This document shows positions 35,300-45,158 of a stretch of 64,000 bases of DNA, in pieces. The notes under the pieces were generated by a model. It made no database searches, was not told the origin of the DNA, and worked only from the letters and a program-made list of their open reading frames with translations. The stretch comes from Steinernema hermaphroditum (lineage: Eukaryota; Nematoda; Chromadorea; Rhabditida; Steinernematidae). The first letter of the stretch is position 1. Each line of letters opens with the position of its first letter. The stretch spans positions 13,454,001 to 13,518,000 of the forward strand of contig CM059622.1 of assembly GCA_030435675.1 (NCBI GenBank), in the 5' to 3' direction. Position numbers and translations under genes: made by a program.

Positions 35300-35753
35300 A
35301 TAAAGTAGGACACACAATATTATGCATTCAAAAAGAGATAATGAAGCTCCGATTTGATCCAGAGGACAGTCTCGAGCCCCGTAGTTTCGGTTCAGGCATA
35401 CCTTCACTTCGTACACGTATGACTGGTTCAGAAGAATTTTCATCTACGTGGGGCATTTTTCTACTGACCTAGTGTGACCACAAGAATTGAAGTTCTCGGG
35501 AAAAAGGTGAATCAAATGGACTGCCATTTTGAGCGCTGCTAGCGCCATGGTGTGGGCCGATATGTTTGCGAAAGCCAGGAGGAAACCTATTTCCCTCGGA
35601 AACAAGGGTAAAAATCTGATGCGTATGTTTATCAGAATGAGGAAGGTTGTCATCAATCTCGCCTAAGAATACTTCCCAAATGGAAACTGGATCCTCCAGC
35701 AGAACTGGAAGCTGCCCTACTGACTGAGATACACGGGCGATCATTTCGAGCAC
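35300..35753 (-). pseudogene. Minus-strand coding relic, possibly histidine acid phosphatase
   Basis: Short frames on the minus strand encode ANISAHTMALAAL followed by FPENF (about 35444-35600), then, after a splice-like gap, VKVCLNRNYGARDCPLDQIG (about 35335-35440). This order resembles the C-terminal part of histidine acid phosphatases (S-x-H-D-T-T-L-A-A-L then C-x-L), but the catalytic Asp after His is absent and no N-terminal RHGxR half is present. Related scraps occur at about 32.5 and 39.85 kb, so the relic was copied along with the F-box-like genes. Family assignment is tentative. Confidence 0.4.
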
Positions 35754-35989
35754 CTACTATTCGGAGTCTTTCATTTGTGTCCGAAGCGACCGTTTCAGAA
35801 TCCGATACGTTGTCTCATTTGACCATTCGGCCACGCAAAAGAAAATGCCAACATAAAGACAAAACAGCATTGTATGATTTTATTGGAATGTAACGAATAA
35901 ATATGGCGATGTTGGAAGGTAGATTACAATGTACACGGTATTCAAGGAACTGGTTTGTATCATCAAGTATTTTCAAGAATTATTTCTTC

Positions 35990-36380
35990 AATAGTGGAGG
36001 CAGGGATCTTCAAAAAGAGGAAGGTCTTCATCGTCGATAAAAAAGGTATTGCGACCGAAGAAGTGGAGAGTGCCAACTTCGCTCAGCTTTCAGGAGACGA
36101 CAGCGCCATTTGCAATGAAACGACGGCCCAGAACTAAGTCATCTTCCGGACTGACCACTGCCAATTACTTGAGGAGGAGTGTGCGGTCGAAGTAGTAGTA
36201 CGCGAACACTGTTCGAGACTCCAGTTCCCCGAAAATAAGGGCCACCGGTTGTCTGCGTCCTACCATATTTCGACCCGAATTGAGTTATTATTGGTCTTCG
36301 AAGAGCTTTCGTGCACCAGGAACTGAACTTTACTCTTGTTGAAGACAGATTGATCACTTTGGACACATTTGTTTCGCGGC
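35990..36380 (-). pseudogene. Unidentified coding relic with in-frame stops
   Basis: One minus-strand frame reads as convincing protein (QPVALIFGELESRTVFAYYY, DRTLLLK, then LAVVSPEDDLVLGRRF, then VGTLHFFGRNTFFIDDEDL) but has three in-frame stops, and the preceding part (KVQFLVHESSSKTNNNS) lies in another frame. I do not recognise the family. Read as a decayed gene or exon set between F-box-like copies 2 and 3. Confidence 0.4.
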
Positions 36381-36900
36381 TGTCTATTATTCGGTGTCAT
36401 GCAAGGCGAAATGCCTTTGAGTCGTGAATAAAGTCAAAGTATATTATAGTTGTTTTTTTTTTTGGAATCGTTTACTCCTACGACCGTACATGACACAAAC
36501 AGCGCGATCTTTGAGGAAAACAGCGAAAAAAATAGCGATCGAAGGAGTGACCATGGAACGAATTGCGTGCAGTGGCAATCGCAGATTACGGTAACCCGCT
36601 TTGTCTGGGATCTCTGTCTTGAGTGTCACCTCGCGCGTCATTTTACACGCGCTGGTCACTGCCGCCCGTTAAATCCTCTTCTGTGTTGAACCTCGCTGCA
36701 TGTTCAGCTTCAGCATGTTTTCTCGGGCACGTATTTATGTGTTCGCTTATTACCACTTTTGGGCGAATTTGAGTTTAGGAACTTATTTGTGTATGTTTGT
36801 TACGAGAACTATTCAGTGCGCGCCCTCTCTTTCTAACTGTATTATTGTTACCCTTTGCAGCAACCTCAACTTGGATCGTTTTTTGTAAAAAAACTCTGAA

Positions 36901-37261
36901 ATGGCGTCCCCTCGCATCCACTCTCCCGTCGATCGCCAGCAGGAAGTCGACAAGCTCTTGTTCGATCTCGACAAGTTTTTTTCAAATCTTCAAAACGGTA
37001 GGCTCGCTCATTTCGGTTAGCGGTATTTATTTAGTGTTTTTAGCCGGTAATCTGATCGTAGAAGCCGCGGAGCTCGGCAGCAGTGCTCTTCGACGCTTCA
37101 ACGGAGAGGCGGAGAAGAATGGCAGTGAATTTGTCTTCATATCAAAGATCTTATCATATCAAAAATCTTATCTTCACATCAAGAATCAGGAAAAAAGAAC
37201 ACCACATCATAGTCACTTTTTCATTTTTAACGTGCCATTGCAATTCGTCCATTATCCATGA
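36901..37261 (+). CDS. Small hypothetical protein, possibly truncated gene
   Basis: Two exons, 36901-36997 and 37044-37261, joined by a 46-nt GT-AG intron, give 104 residues. A TTTGCAG acceptor lies 47 nt before the ATG. Residues 1-60 look like an ordinary soluble protein with a helical, acidic pattern (EVDKLLFDLDKFFSNLQN, AAELGSSALRRF). From about residue 65 the sequence becomes low in character (ISKILSYQKSYLHIK) and AT-rich, so the true gene may have lost its 3' exons and acquired a random tail. It lies just before duplicated F-box flank (37388-37602), which may be the breakpoint. Function unknown. Confidence 0.45.
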
Positions 37262-37387
37262 TAGAATTTGCCCTGATTACTGTGGTTACTATATTTTCGC
37301 GAAGACTCAATCTTTGAGTAAATCCACTATTCAACTGGGTCCTTTATGTACTAATCAAAGTGATAATGATCTTTTCTCAATGCGTAG

Positions 37388-37602
37388 ACGGTCTTAACTC
37401 GTTCCATTATAAAATAGAGAACAATGATGAATAAAGATGTAGAGCGCAAAAACCCATATAATAGGAAGAAAATCACAAATCGGAACCCTCGAAACTTCCC
37501 TTTTTTGAACTCCCTCCCGCCGAAGTTTTTGAAAACCTCATAACCTCGTCCGGTTCGTTGACATCGAAATAAGCAACTTGAGCGCTACTAACGCTGCTTG
37601 GA
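37388..37602 (+). repeat. Copy of the F-box-gene upstream flank
   Basis: Matches about 32270-32560, including ACTCGTTCCATTATAAAATA and a long shared stretch from GAAACTTCCC to GCCGAAGTTTT. In copy 1 this flank ends about 140 bp from the start codon; here it ends about 1.1 kb from the copy 3 start. Confidence 0.8.
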
Positions 37603-37921
37603 GGCATCTAGAGCTAGTTGGCTAATGACGACAGTCACGAAGTGAGAAATGTCACTGTGTTTTCTATGACCATTTTCTGTGCCGACCCACCGTGCACAAC
37701 AAAGAGCGCGCAGAACGGAGAGCACGCAAATATGATGTGTTCGGTTGCCTAAACGTCTTCGATTGAGACGAGCATATATCCTCTTTGTTATATGTCCTGA
37801 ATCTAGGGTTGGCTTATGTTCTGACTTCGGAATTGTCGCGATTCGTGTCTCATCGCGACCTTTCATCACATAGCAAACGCCGACAAAGGCGAAAACATCT
37901 GGTGTAAAAGTGTGTTGTTTG

Positions 37922-38172
37922 GGTCACACCAGAGATGGGAACTGAGCCGGAGCCGAGCCTCTGAGCTGAGCCGGAGCCGAGCCTCTGAGCTGAGCCGGAG
38001 CCGAGCCTCTGAGCTGAGCCGGAGCCGAGCCGAGCCTTATTACCGCTCCCCGCGAACAGTCAGAATTGTCCCTAGTATATATTGTCGGCTCCGGGTTTCG
38101 GCTCGAGCAGACCCGAGCCGGCTCGCGGCTCGGATTGCGAAATCGGCTCGAGTTCCCATCACTGGGTCACAC
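37922..38172. mobile_element. hAT-type MITE with 8-bp target duplication
   Basis: The element at 37930-38164 (235 bp) starts CAGAGATGGGAACT and ends AGTTCCCATCACTG, near-perfect inverted termini of the hAT type. It is flanked by direct repeats GGTCACAC at 37922-37929 and 38165-38172. The 8-bp duplication and CAG...CTG ends are diagnostic of the hAT superfamily. There is no transposase. The left half is a tandem array of a 24-bp unit. Confidence 0.9.
37942..38036. repeat. 24-bp tandem repeat inside the MITE
   Basis: About four copies of CTGAGCCGGAGCCGAGCCTC plus TGAG run head to tail with almost no divergence, indicating recent expansion. The last copy is shortened. The repeat gives an open frame with a periodic Ser/Arg pattern that has no other sign of being coding. 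Confidence 0.9.
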
Positions 38173-38715
38173 TTCTCATATGTCTGTGCCATAACTATCG
38201 CGCCGCGGCGCAAGATCATCAGTTACGAATAAACACAATGTGAGCGACGGTCGGCTTATGGTAGCACTCTCCACCAGGAATACGGTTACATAGTTAAGGT
38301 TGCGGGCGACGCGAGCGAGTATCATTTTGTGTGCGGCCTAAAATTCAGGCTTCGCTTAGGCTTAGGCTCATGCCCATAGACTTAAAACGAGTCCACTTGT
38401 CTTGCTAGCTGTTTACATTGTGCAGATATTGGATCTTCCTTTTCCAGTCATGCCTTCGTGAGAAGAATTGTAAAAGGCGTAATTCGTGTTGATAAGAAAT
38501 TCACGTTATGTTTAGTCTTAGTTTCGTAGCGAGCTTTTCATTTCAGTCGAGAGTCTCGAGGGTGGAAAGTCTCGTCTCGCACAGTCGGGGTTCAGTCCCC
38601 CCCCCCCCTAATCAAATGAATTGATAACGCTCACTCTCCTTCATTTCGATCCAGCCATCGTCGTTCGCTCTCGGTATTTCGAAAGTCACTCCGCGTTGTT
38701 TCAGATTCCCTCCCG

Positions 38716-39732
38716 ATGGATTCCGTTCCGTACGCCTTCTGTGAGGATGTGCTGGAGAGACTGTCCAAAGAGAACCTGGACACGATGACCGAACTCTCGG
38801 GACAGTGGAAAACCGTCGTTCAGCGGTTCATCGAAAAGCGTCGAACTTTCAATATCACAATTTCGAAGGACAGCGAAGGGTGGTTTTACGGAGTGGAAGA
38901 CGCAACCGACGAAACGAAGACAAGGAAGATTGAAATTGATGAGCACTCCCACGAAGAATTCCTATCGATGGATCGAAGATACGTTGAGATCAACCAAATT
39001 TCCATTTATTCCGATCTCGATCAATCAGATTTTGAAGAATTGGATCCTGATCTTCCGCTGTTCCAATGTTCCAGCGAACTCCGATGTTCGAAAGAGGAGA
39101 TGGCCAGAAGAGTGGTTCCCTTCCTAACTCTGCAAATGCGACCATATTCTTCACTCGTCTTTTCGGTGGGCTGTCCATGGGAAATCACCGTGGAGTGCCA
39201 TGACATGTTCCGGAGGTGCTTCACGTTCGGAAAGCTGGAACTGGTCTGCAGAGGTGCTAAAAGTGAAGAGTTTCTCGCTCTCCAACTGAAGAACAACCCA
39301 TTTCTGGGTGATCTTACGCTTCGCTGCTGGGAACACACGGAGACAACTGAGCAACTCCTGCTGACCTTCTTAAATTCAAGAAAAAAGAGAGCTTTGGATA
39401 TCTTCGAGTCTTTGGAGGAGTCTTTGGAGGACGAATTGTCTCTGAAAGTGACAATCGAAATCGTGAAAGCGGCCGTGGACTCTTGGGTGAGAGGCGACGA
39501 AAAGAGGTACTTGTCAGTGAGCGGAAATATCGGCGTCACCCCAGCAGAAATCCTCTCGATTCCGATGCCAGAGAACGTGACAAGAAGAGAGGAAGAAGGA
39601 GATGAAGAAGGAGACTTTTGCGTTCGATGGACGAAAGAAGACGGATCGAATCTCCTGTGTGAGCTCTACTTCTCGCACGACCTTACTGTAATCGAGAGCT
39701 CAGCTGGCCGGTTCGCTACTCCCTATTATTAG
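38716..39732 (+). CDS. F-box-like family protein (cluster copy 3)
   Basis: Single exon, 338 residues, ATG at 38716 (MDSVPYAFCEDVLERLS), TTTCAG acceptor 12 nt upstream. It is longer than copies 1 and 2 through two insertions: an acidic stretch in the middle (DQSDFEELDPDLPL) and another near the C-terminus (SLEESLEDEL). All family landmarks are kept: LSGQWKTVVQRF, HEEFLSMDRRYVEI, RRVVPFLTLQMR, the acidic tail and RWTKEDGSN. A homopolymer of nine C lies about 110 bp upstream and could be an assembly soft spot. Predicted SCF substrate adaptor by family inference. Confidence 0.7.
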   Translation: MDSVPYAFCEDVLERLSKENLDTMTELSGQWKTVVQRFIEKRRTFNITISKDSEGWFYGVEDATDETKTRKIEIDEHSHEEFLSMDRRYVEINQISIYSDLDQSDFEELDPDLPLFQCSSELRCSKEEMARRVVPFLTLQMRPYSSLVFSVGCPWEITVECHDMFRRCFTFGKLELVCRGAKSEEFLALQLKNNPFLGDLTLRCWEHTETTEQLLLTFLNSRKKRALDIFESLEESLEDELSLKVTIEIVKAAVDSWVRGDEKRYLSVSGNIGVTPAEILSIPMPENVTRREEEGDEEGDFCVRWTKEDGSNLLCELYFSHDLTVIESSAGRFATPYY

Positions 39733-40533
39733 TGCACAAATAATTTCCTTTCATGATCATGATTTAAAGATATAAAGGCATTTATTCAGTAAAAACAGAA
39801 TTAGATATTCAAGAAATCGCTGGCGGGGAATTCTCCGATTTGATCCAGATGACAGTCTTAAGCTCCGTAGATTTCGTTCAGGCACACCTTTACTTGACGC
39901 TCTGAAGAATTCTCATCTACGTGGGGCGTTTCTCTACTAACCTACACGAGACAATCTACAACGCCACAGCACTCGAAGTGCCGCTCTCTATTCGATTTTG
40001 CCAAGACTGACCATTCGTGTCTTGACGTTCCACATCAAAAACTGCCAGCAGACGGCGCACTACTTCCGATTCAAACGTAGTCTGGCGTTCTCTAAGTAGT
40101 CGATGTCGTAAAATAGCAAAATTAGTTCGCCTTCAGCCCCATGTTCATATTATTGAGGTGACACATGGGCCTGGAGACGCGACGCGTCTTCGATGCATCG
40201 ATGCATCCGAAGGTGGTGCGCCTCGGGGATGTCGCAGATAGTGTAGGTAGGCATCGGCTTCGATGGGGGCCGATCAAAGTGGATACTGTAATCGACAGAA
40301 CGTATCTGCTTCAAACAGCTACCGAATCGCCTAGAGGCGACACATACAGTAAGACCTCTGAGAGGGTGCCAGCTAGCCTCGACGACTGATCCAGGATCCG
40401 AGCTTCTTTGAGGCGATTGAGCTAAATCCCATAACCCACAGGACCACCATGAGGGATCAAAAGAGATCTATCTTTATTACAAACGTACAGCAGACAAATA
40501 CAAAATACAAAAAAGTCATCAAGACTACTTCAC
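39733..40533. other. Intergenic with duplicated 3' flank
   Basis: About 39855-39948 matches 35385-35465, the flank after copy 2, including the CATCTACGTGGGGC block; on the minus strand it carries the degraded acid-phosphatase-like relic with an in-frame stop. The remainder shows no supported gene. Confidence 0.6.
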
Positions 40534-42510
40534 TTATACCAATGTCGTATTAGGCGTGGAGTGCTCCTCTTGCGGGAAAAAGAATAACTTCTTACGTAGG
40601 CGAGACGAAATCTCGCCAATTTGCTTGCAGCGCTCTTTGGAACTTTCGAATTTTGAGGAGACGCGGTTGTTGACCTAAACGTTAGGAATCAGACTCCCAC
40701 GACATCTGAAGCATTACTCACCTTCGTCAACAGAGTCATAATCTCGTCTGTGCGCGCGCACTCTTTGAACACTTCACAGAGTGCTTGAATGAACCATGTG
40801 CCATCACGACTGTTTCTCCACGATACATATCCCAGGGGCGTAGAACGGCAAATCAGGATATCGGCTTCAAGCGGCAGCTTCATTTGGGATCCGTCATTCT
40901 GCACACGCATCATTCGATCTCCGCCTGCGCTCGATGGTATGTTCCCATCGACTTCATCTATGGCGTATCCACGGTCTTTTCCTTCTGCAATAGACAAGTC
41001 GTGATGACAAGCTTTTCAAGATTGGTTAATTTACCTCCTCGGCATGCCTGCATCAAAAACAGTTTTGGCTTTCCTGCCAATAAAGGGGCGTTCACCGCGT
41101 TCAAGGCCGAGATGAATCTGTGCTCGTTGACTTCACGATCGTCGCATCCATAAAGAACACCAGCCTCGCCATGGGAAAGAACCACCACTACTGCACTACT
41201 GCGATAGCGGTGGTCTTCGAGTGCCGCGAATCGCCGCATTTCGGTACACATCTCCTGAAACACTTATGTCAATTTTAGGCGTCCGAAAACTGTCAAATAC
41301 CTCAGCTTTCAGGTTCTTGTAAGCATGAACTCGATAATCGAGATTGTTGAATAGCTTTCGGAGGTTGTCCTCGTCAACGTACGATCCATCGCGATACGGC
41401 ATAGTGTTAAAGTTAATGTTGTTTATTATTAAGACGTTGCCTTTCGGACTTGAAGTCATGTGATACGCCTGCAATAGAATTTTCAATACATGATCCTAAA
41501 CAAAGAGCAGCAATACATCGTCTGGGAAGATACAGGAAACTTCTCGTGTCAAACGCGCTCCAACGTTAATGTTCTCGTTGGTGTAGAACGAGGATCTGGA
41601 GGGTGCTGATGAGGAAGACGGGAGCGACATGCTGAAACAATGCTTAAGTAAAATTGCGGTAAAACACATCTTCTTAATTGCATTAACTAAAGAATTGCTC
41701 AAAATGTGGTAGCCAGGGCTGTGCGAGACAGGACTTTTCAACGTCGAGACTCGAGACCAAAAGACCTTGAGTGCTTACCACTGGTAGCCACTCAAATCAG
41801 GAATCTGTAGAAACGACTGTCAATTATGTCCAGTCAGGTAATGACATCCAGAATATCGTTCGCAGAATATCTTTTCATTATGATGTACTTCCTCTCCCGT
41901 TTTCCTATCTACATTTCTGCACAACAACTTACTTCATTCGGAATTCTTTGTCTTCATCACCGGTCACACCTCGCTTCATAACATTAGGCTTGTCTTTGCT
42001 GAAATAGGACCAATAAGTTAGCGAACATTCACCACACAACCTTCTAAAACTGCTGCTGCGAAAGCTGGACTTCCGAGATATTGGATTTGGAAAGTTCCAG
42101 TCAGTGTAGCTATCTTCGGGGTCACTAAACTCCGCGTAAAATCGTTTGCTTTTCCAACTCTGAAGCACAGACCTGACGGGAGCTTCTTGATCAATTATTG
42201 CAGCAAACTCGCAGTGGCCTGTGGTACGCAGAGCGTCGTAGAAGACCTTGAACGCGAGCTCTCCCTTCCGCTTCAACAAGCTGTACAACTCATACGCTTG
42301 CTCGTGGTGATCCTTCTGAATACGCACTTGAACCTCAAGCCAGTATGGTGAACCAACCTCCAGTATCTCTTGCTTCGCGTACGAGTTGACAACGGTGGCG
42401 TTGCCCAAATAGTCCAGCACAGCTCGGACGTCCATCTTCATGATCATCCGGTTGAGATGCATCATCAAGCAGTCATTTTGCGCTTTAGTCAATTTGCCCG
42501 TACCAGCCAT
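40534..42510 (-). CDS. ced-3: CED-3 caspase
   Basis: Seven exons (minus): 42041-42510, 41933-41998, 41517-41631, 41301-41468, 41035-41254, 40722-40984, 40534-40674; all GT-AG, phases agree, 480 residues (C. elegans CED-3 is about 500). Start ATG 42508-42510 (MAGTGKLTKAQ), with a TTTTAG acceptor upstream. Residues 1-95 are a CARD (VFYDALRTTGH). A Ser-rich linker follows, then the caspase fold: LIINNINF, MPYRDGS, the catalytic His in VVLSHGEAGV, the catalytic Cys in MQACRG, and the small-subunit substrate pocket (YVSWRNSRDGTWFIQALCEVF). Family role: apoptosome-activated executioner protease; CARD pairs with CED-4. Several Asp residues in the linker and after the QACRG block are candidate processing sites. 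No defect seen. Confidence 0.95.
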
Positions 42511-43683
42511 GGAAGCCAAGTGCACTTGGTCCGTTTGACTGGTCAGGTTCTAAAAGCAGAGGGCACCGATTAGATTACCATAAATATTGTATGAATAAAA
42601 CGAAGCCGCTAGCGTGCAGCGCTCGTAAATCAGCTGATTTCCCAACAATTAACTCGCGAGGCGAACATAAACTCGGAACAAAGAGGTCGGCACCGTCCGC
42701 GAACACCGCGCTGACCATAACGGCTGCGGCGTCTGCCCGTCCTTGGAGGGCGGGCGCGCGAGGGCCATTGTTGCACGCGCGGCCCATTACCGTCGCCAGT
42801 ATCGACCGTTTTTTGCCCTCCCGAACGGACAACGGCGCAGTTTGCATAATGTTAGCGGCTGCGGCGACAATATGACCTTCACGGCTGGGTGCGAGTGGGA
42901 GTAAACGCACTCTCTCGTCAGCATTTGCAGCCTGCAAAAAGCTCTTCGTATAGGTTAGGGTTTACGAACTGTCAAATGTCATCCTTATTACGAAACTAAT
43001 GTAAACCAGCGACTCAGAAAACGAGATTCATGCAAACCGCCCTTCGCCAAGAAAATACATAAACTTGAGGGGCGAACTGTTCTAAACAAATGGCCGCTGA
43101 CCACTTAGCCGCGAAATGTATAAATAATCTCTGCCCGTAGAACGCTCATCACTCCCAGCCTCTTGAGGTTGCATCGACGGCTCATCTCTCGAGCTTCCTG
43201 ACGTAATCAAAAGCGCTGAGAACTGAGGGTCACCAGATACAAAATTTCGAAATTAAAGACACGTAAGCCCAACAAGAAACCACAGAGCATATCCCGGAAA
43301 TTTCTGATAAACTAAAGTTACCTTATCGCTCCACTCCAATAAAAAATGTGGTAAAAACGAATCACCGAAGACATAGCGACCACTACAGAAGCTGCATCAT
43401 ACCTGCAAATGCTGCAAATTTGGCAAATTTGCCGATCTAATGCAGATCGCACGAAATAGGAGAACCCTCAGGGACGATGCGTGTGGTTGTCGCGACGAAA
43501 ACCTGAAATTCAACCCGCTCGCAGACATTCCCCGATCGTCGTCGCACGATGCAAACCGAAATATACCACGTGCGAACTGTCTGCAGACTCCAACCTGTCT
43601 GAAGACTTCAGTTGAGACAGTCAGACAGGTCTGAACCTTTATAAGCAGATCTAGGCCCAGATGGGACATTCACGTTGAGCGCC
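42511..43683. other. Divergent promoter region of ced-3 and the next gene
   Basis: No coding exon is supported. 42640-42900 is GC-rich with palindromic G/C runs (GGGCGGGCGCGCGAGGG). At 43636-43643 TTTATAAG is a TATA candidate for the gene starting at 43684. Confidence 0.45.
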
Positions 43684-44658
43684 ATGCAGACGAGAAGTCA
43701 GGCCGCTAAGAGTGGCGCCGGTGCGGGCAAGCCGAAGAACGAAGCAACTCTCGCCATCAAGGCTCCGGCGTTCGTCATCAAGAGGAGCCGCGCGAAAACG
43801 AACAGAAACAGGCCGGCCTCTCTTTGCCAACCACAAGCGAAGTTTGACGAAACGAAAGAAGCCTTGGCCACTATCAGGAAGCGGCTTGCGGAGATGTCCT
43901 TGGTAAGTGTATTTTTCATTTTGCATAATTTGCAAATCACCTGCTTCAGGATCCCGAAGCCGAACATACACAACTCGCAGTGGCAGCTCTCGTGAAACGA
44001 CTGCACAGGAAGGGTGCTATCGAGAAGCTGCATGATTTCGTGAAAGTTGTCGAGGAGAAGAGTGCCGATCAGTGTGTGCCACTTGAGCGATGCAGGGACG
44101 GACGAATGCAAGTAGGGTTGCTAAAAGTGTTCCCGGTCGTCAGCGTCTTCAATCTTTACGTCGATTCACGAGCCACGAAAACAAGCATCGTACAGCTACC
44201 TTTATGCAAAATGGGGTGCTCGACCACAATGCCTTCCTCCGAGCAGGAAAAGAAAAAGGCATGTTAATAATATAACGTTGTATACTGATTTAGCAGCTGA
44301 ATGATTATAGGTAACGCACGACTGTATCAATCCATGGCATTACGAACTTAGTTCCAAATGGAACTACGATGAACGGCATGAGCCGAACACAGTTGAGGAT
44401 GTTCAAACCCCACCATCCATGTCCAGTCATCCAGATGTGCCAAAGGAACAGAAGAAAAGCGTAGTGCATGATGAAAATACCGAGATCCGTACGCAGGATC
44501 CAGTTGAAACCCTGGACTTCGACTTTAGCAGCATTCCCATGGACTTCTCCGACTACAGCGATTTTGATGCCCGTGGCCCTCTCGAGCTGAGGTACAACCC
44601 GAACGGAGTAGATCACCTATCGAGCACAGGACCTCTCGCTCAGATTTTACAACCATAA
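43684..44658 (+). CDS. Unknown basic protein with disordered acidic tail
   Basis: Proposed exons 43684-43902, 43950-44073, 44144-44262 and 44311-44658 keep phase and give 269 residues. Exons 1 and 4 are well supported. The exon 2/3 junction uses a weak donor (CAGT followed by GTGTGC) and is the least certain part; an alternative is that exon 2 runs on to a stop. The N-terminus is basic (MQTRSQAAKSG, KRSRAKTNRNR) and followed by a helix (ALATIRKRLAEM). The middle has KRKR, a possible nuclear signal, and the last exon begins VTHDCINPWHYELSSKWNYD and becomes acidic (LDFDFSS, DFSDYSDFD). I recognise no family. A TATA-like TTTATAAG lies about 45 bp upstream. Confidence 0.5.
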
Positions 44659-44661
44659 CAA

Positions 44662-44846
44662 AGTATTTTTCAACCATTAACCATGTATATTCATTATTCG
44701 TTATGTCATAAAGGATCAAATGTTTACAGCCCGCGCCACATGAGAATCTGGAACTGTTTATTCACATGAGGGTGTATGTAAATTCTGAAAGTGGTCGAAA
44801 CATATGGAACAGTTAGTATGAACAAATTATTATATGCAAAGCTAAT
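44662..44846. other. Short convergent 3' intergenic
   Basis: AT-rich gap between convergent stops. Nothing supported. Confidence 0.5.
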
Positions 44847-45158
44847 CTAGTCTTTCTTCATGCGAGTCGTTGTCATACGGTAGATAATCGAGTCTTTACC
44901 GGGGTTCATGCTCATCATTCCGGCGACAATGAAGAGAACTGCGACGGACAGGATAATTACGAGACCCGCGAAGATGGAAAAAATCGCGGGATAGTCAGTT
45001 CCGGAGAAGTAGTACACGTTGAAGTCACATCGCGCCTTCTGATGGTTGATGTCGCTTTGTTTCTTCAACGTTGGGTCATTTTTACATTGGAAGTTCAGAC
45101 TGTAGACTGATGAGAGTGCCGCGAGAAAAACAACTGCTAAGAGGGTGACGGAACGCAT
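44847..45158 (-). CDS. vha-20: Minimal ATP6AP2 (V-ATPase accessory, renin-receptor-like) protein
   Basis: 103 residues from ATG 45156-45158; a longer upstream frame is rejected because TATTTCAG sits directly before this ATG, an ideal trans-splice site, and a signal peptide follows (MRSVTLLAVVFLAALSSVYS). A short luminal part with two cysteines precedes YYFSGTDYPAIFS, one membrane span (AGLVIILSVAVLFIVAG) and a cytosolic tail MNPGKDSIIYRMTTTRMKKD. That tail matches the strongly conserved end of ATP6AP2 (MDPGxDSIIYRMT then KKxD-like). Animal ATP6AP2 is about 350 residues with a large luminal domain that is cleaved off; here only the membrane fragment is encoded. Family role: V-ATPase assembly. 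The symbol follows the C. elegans naming as I recall it and is less certain than the family. Confidence 0.85.
   Translation of the reverse strand: MRSVTLLAVVFLAALSSVYSLNFQCKNDPTLKKQSDINHQKARCDFNVYYFSGTDYPAIFSIFAGLVIILSVAVLFIVAGMMSMNPGKDSIIYRMTTTRMKKD

Noticed and set aside
37912..38232. 106-codon frame with an RSRASELS repeat
   Set aside because: Produced by the 24-bp tandem repeat inside the hAT MITE, not a gene.
38560..38615. tRNA-like T-arm (GGGGTTCAGTCCCC) before F-box-like copy 3
   Set aside because: No box A or anticodon arm at the right distance; adjoins a poly-C run.
44305..44616. Hydrophobic minus-strand frame suggesting a membrane protein
   Set aside because: It is antisense to exon 4 of the plus-strand gene, whose frame continues through consistent splice phases.
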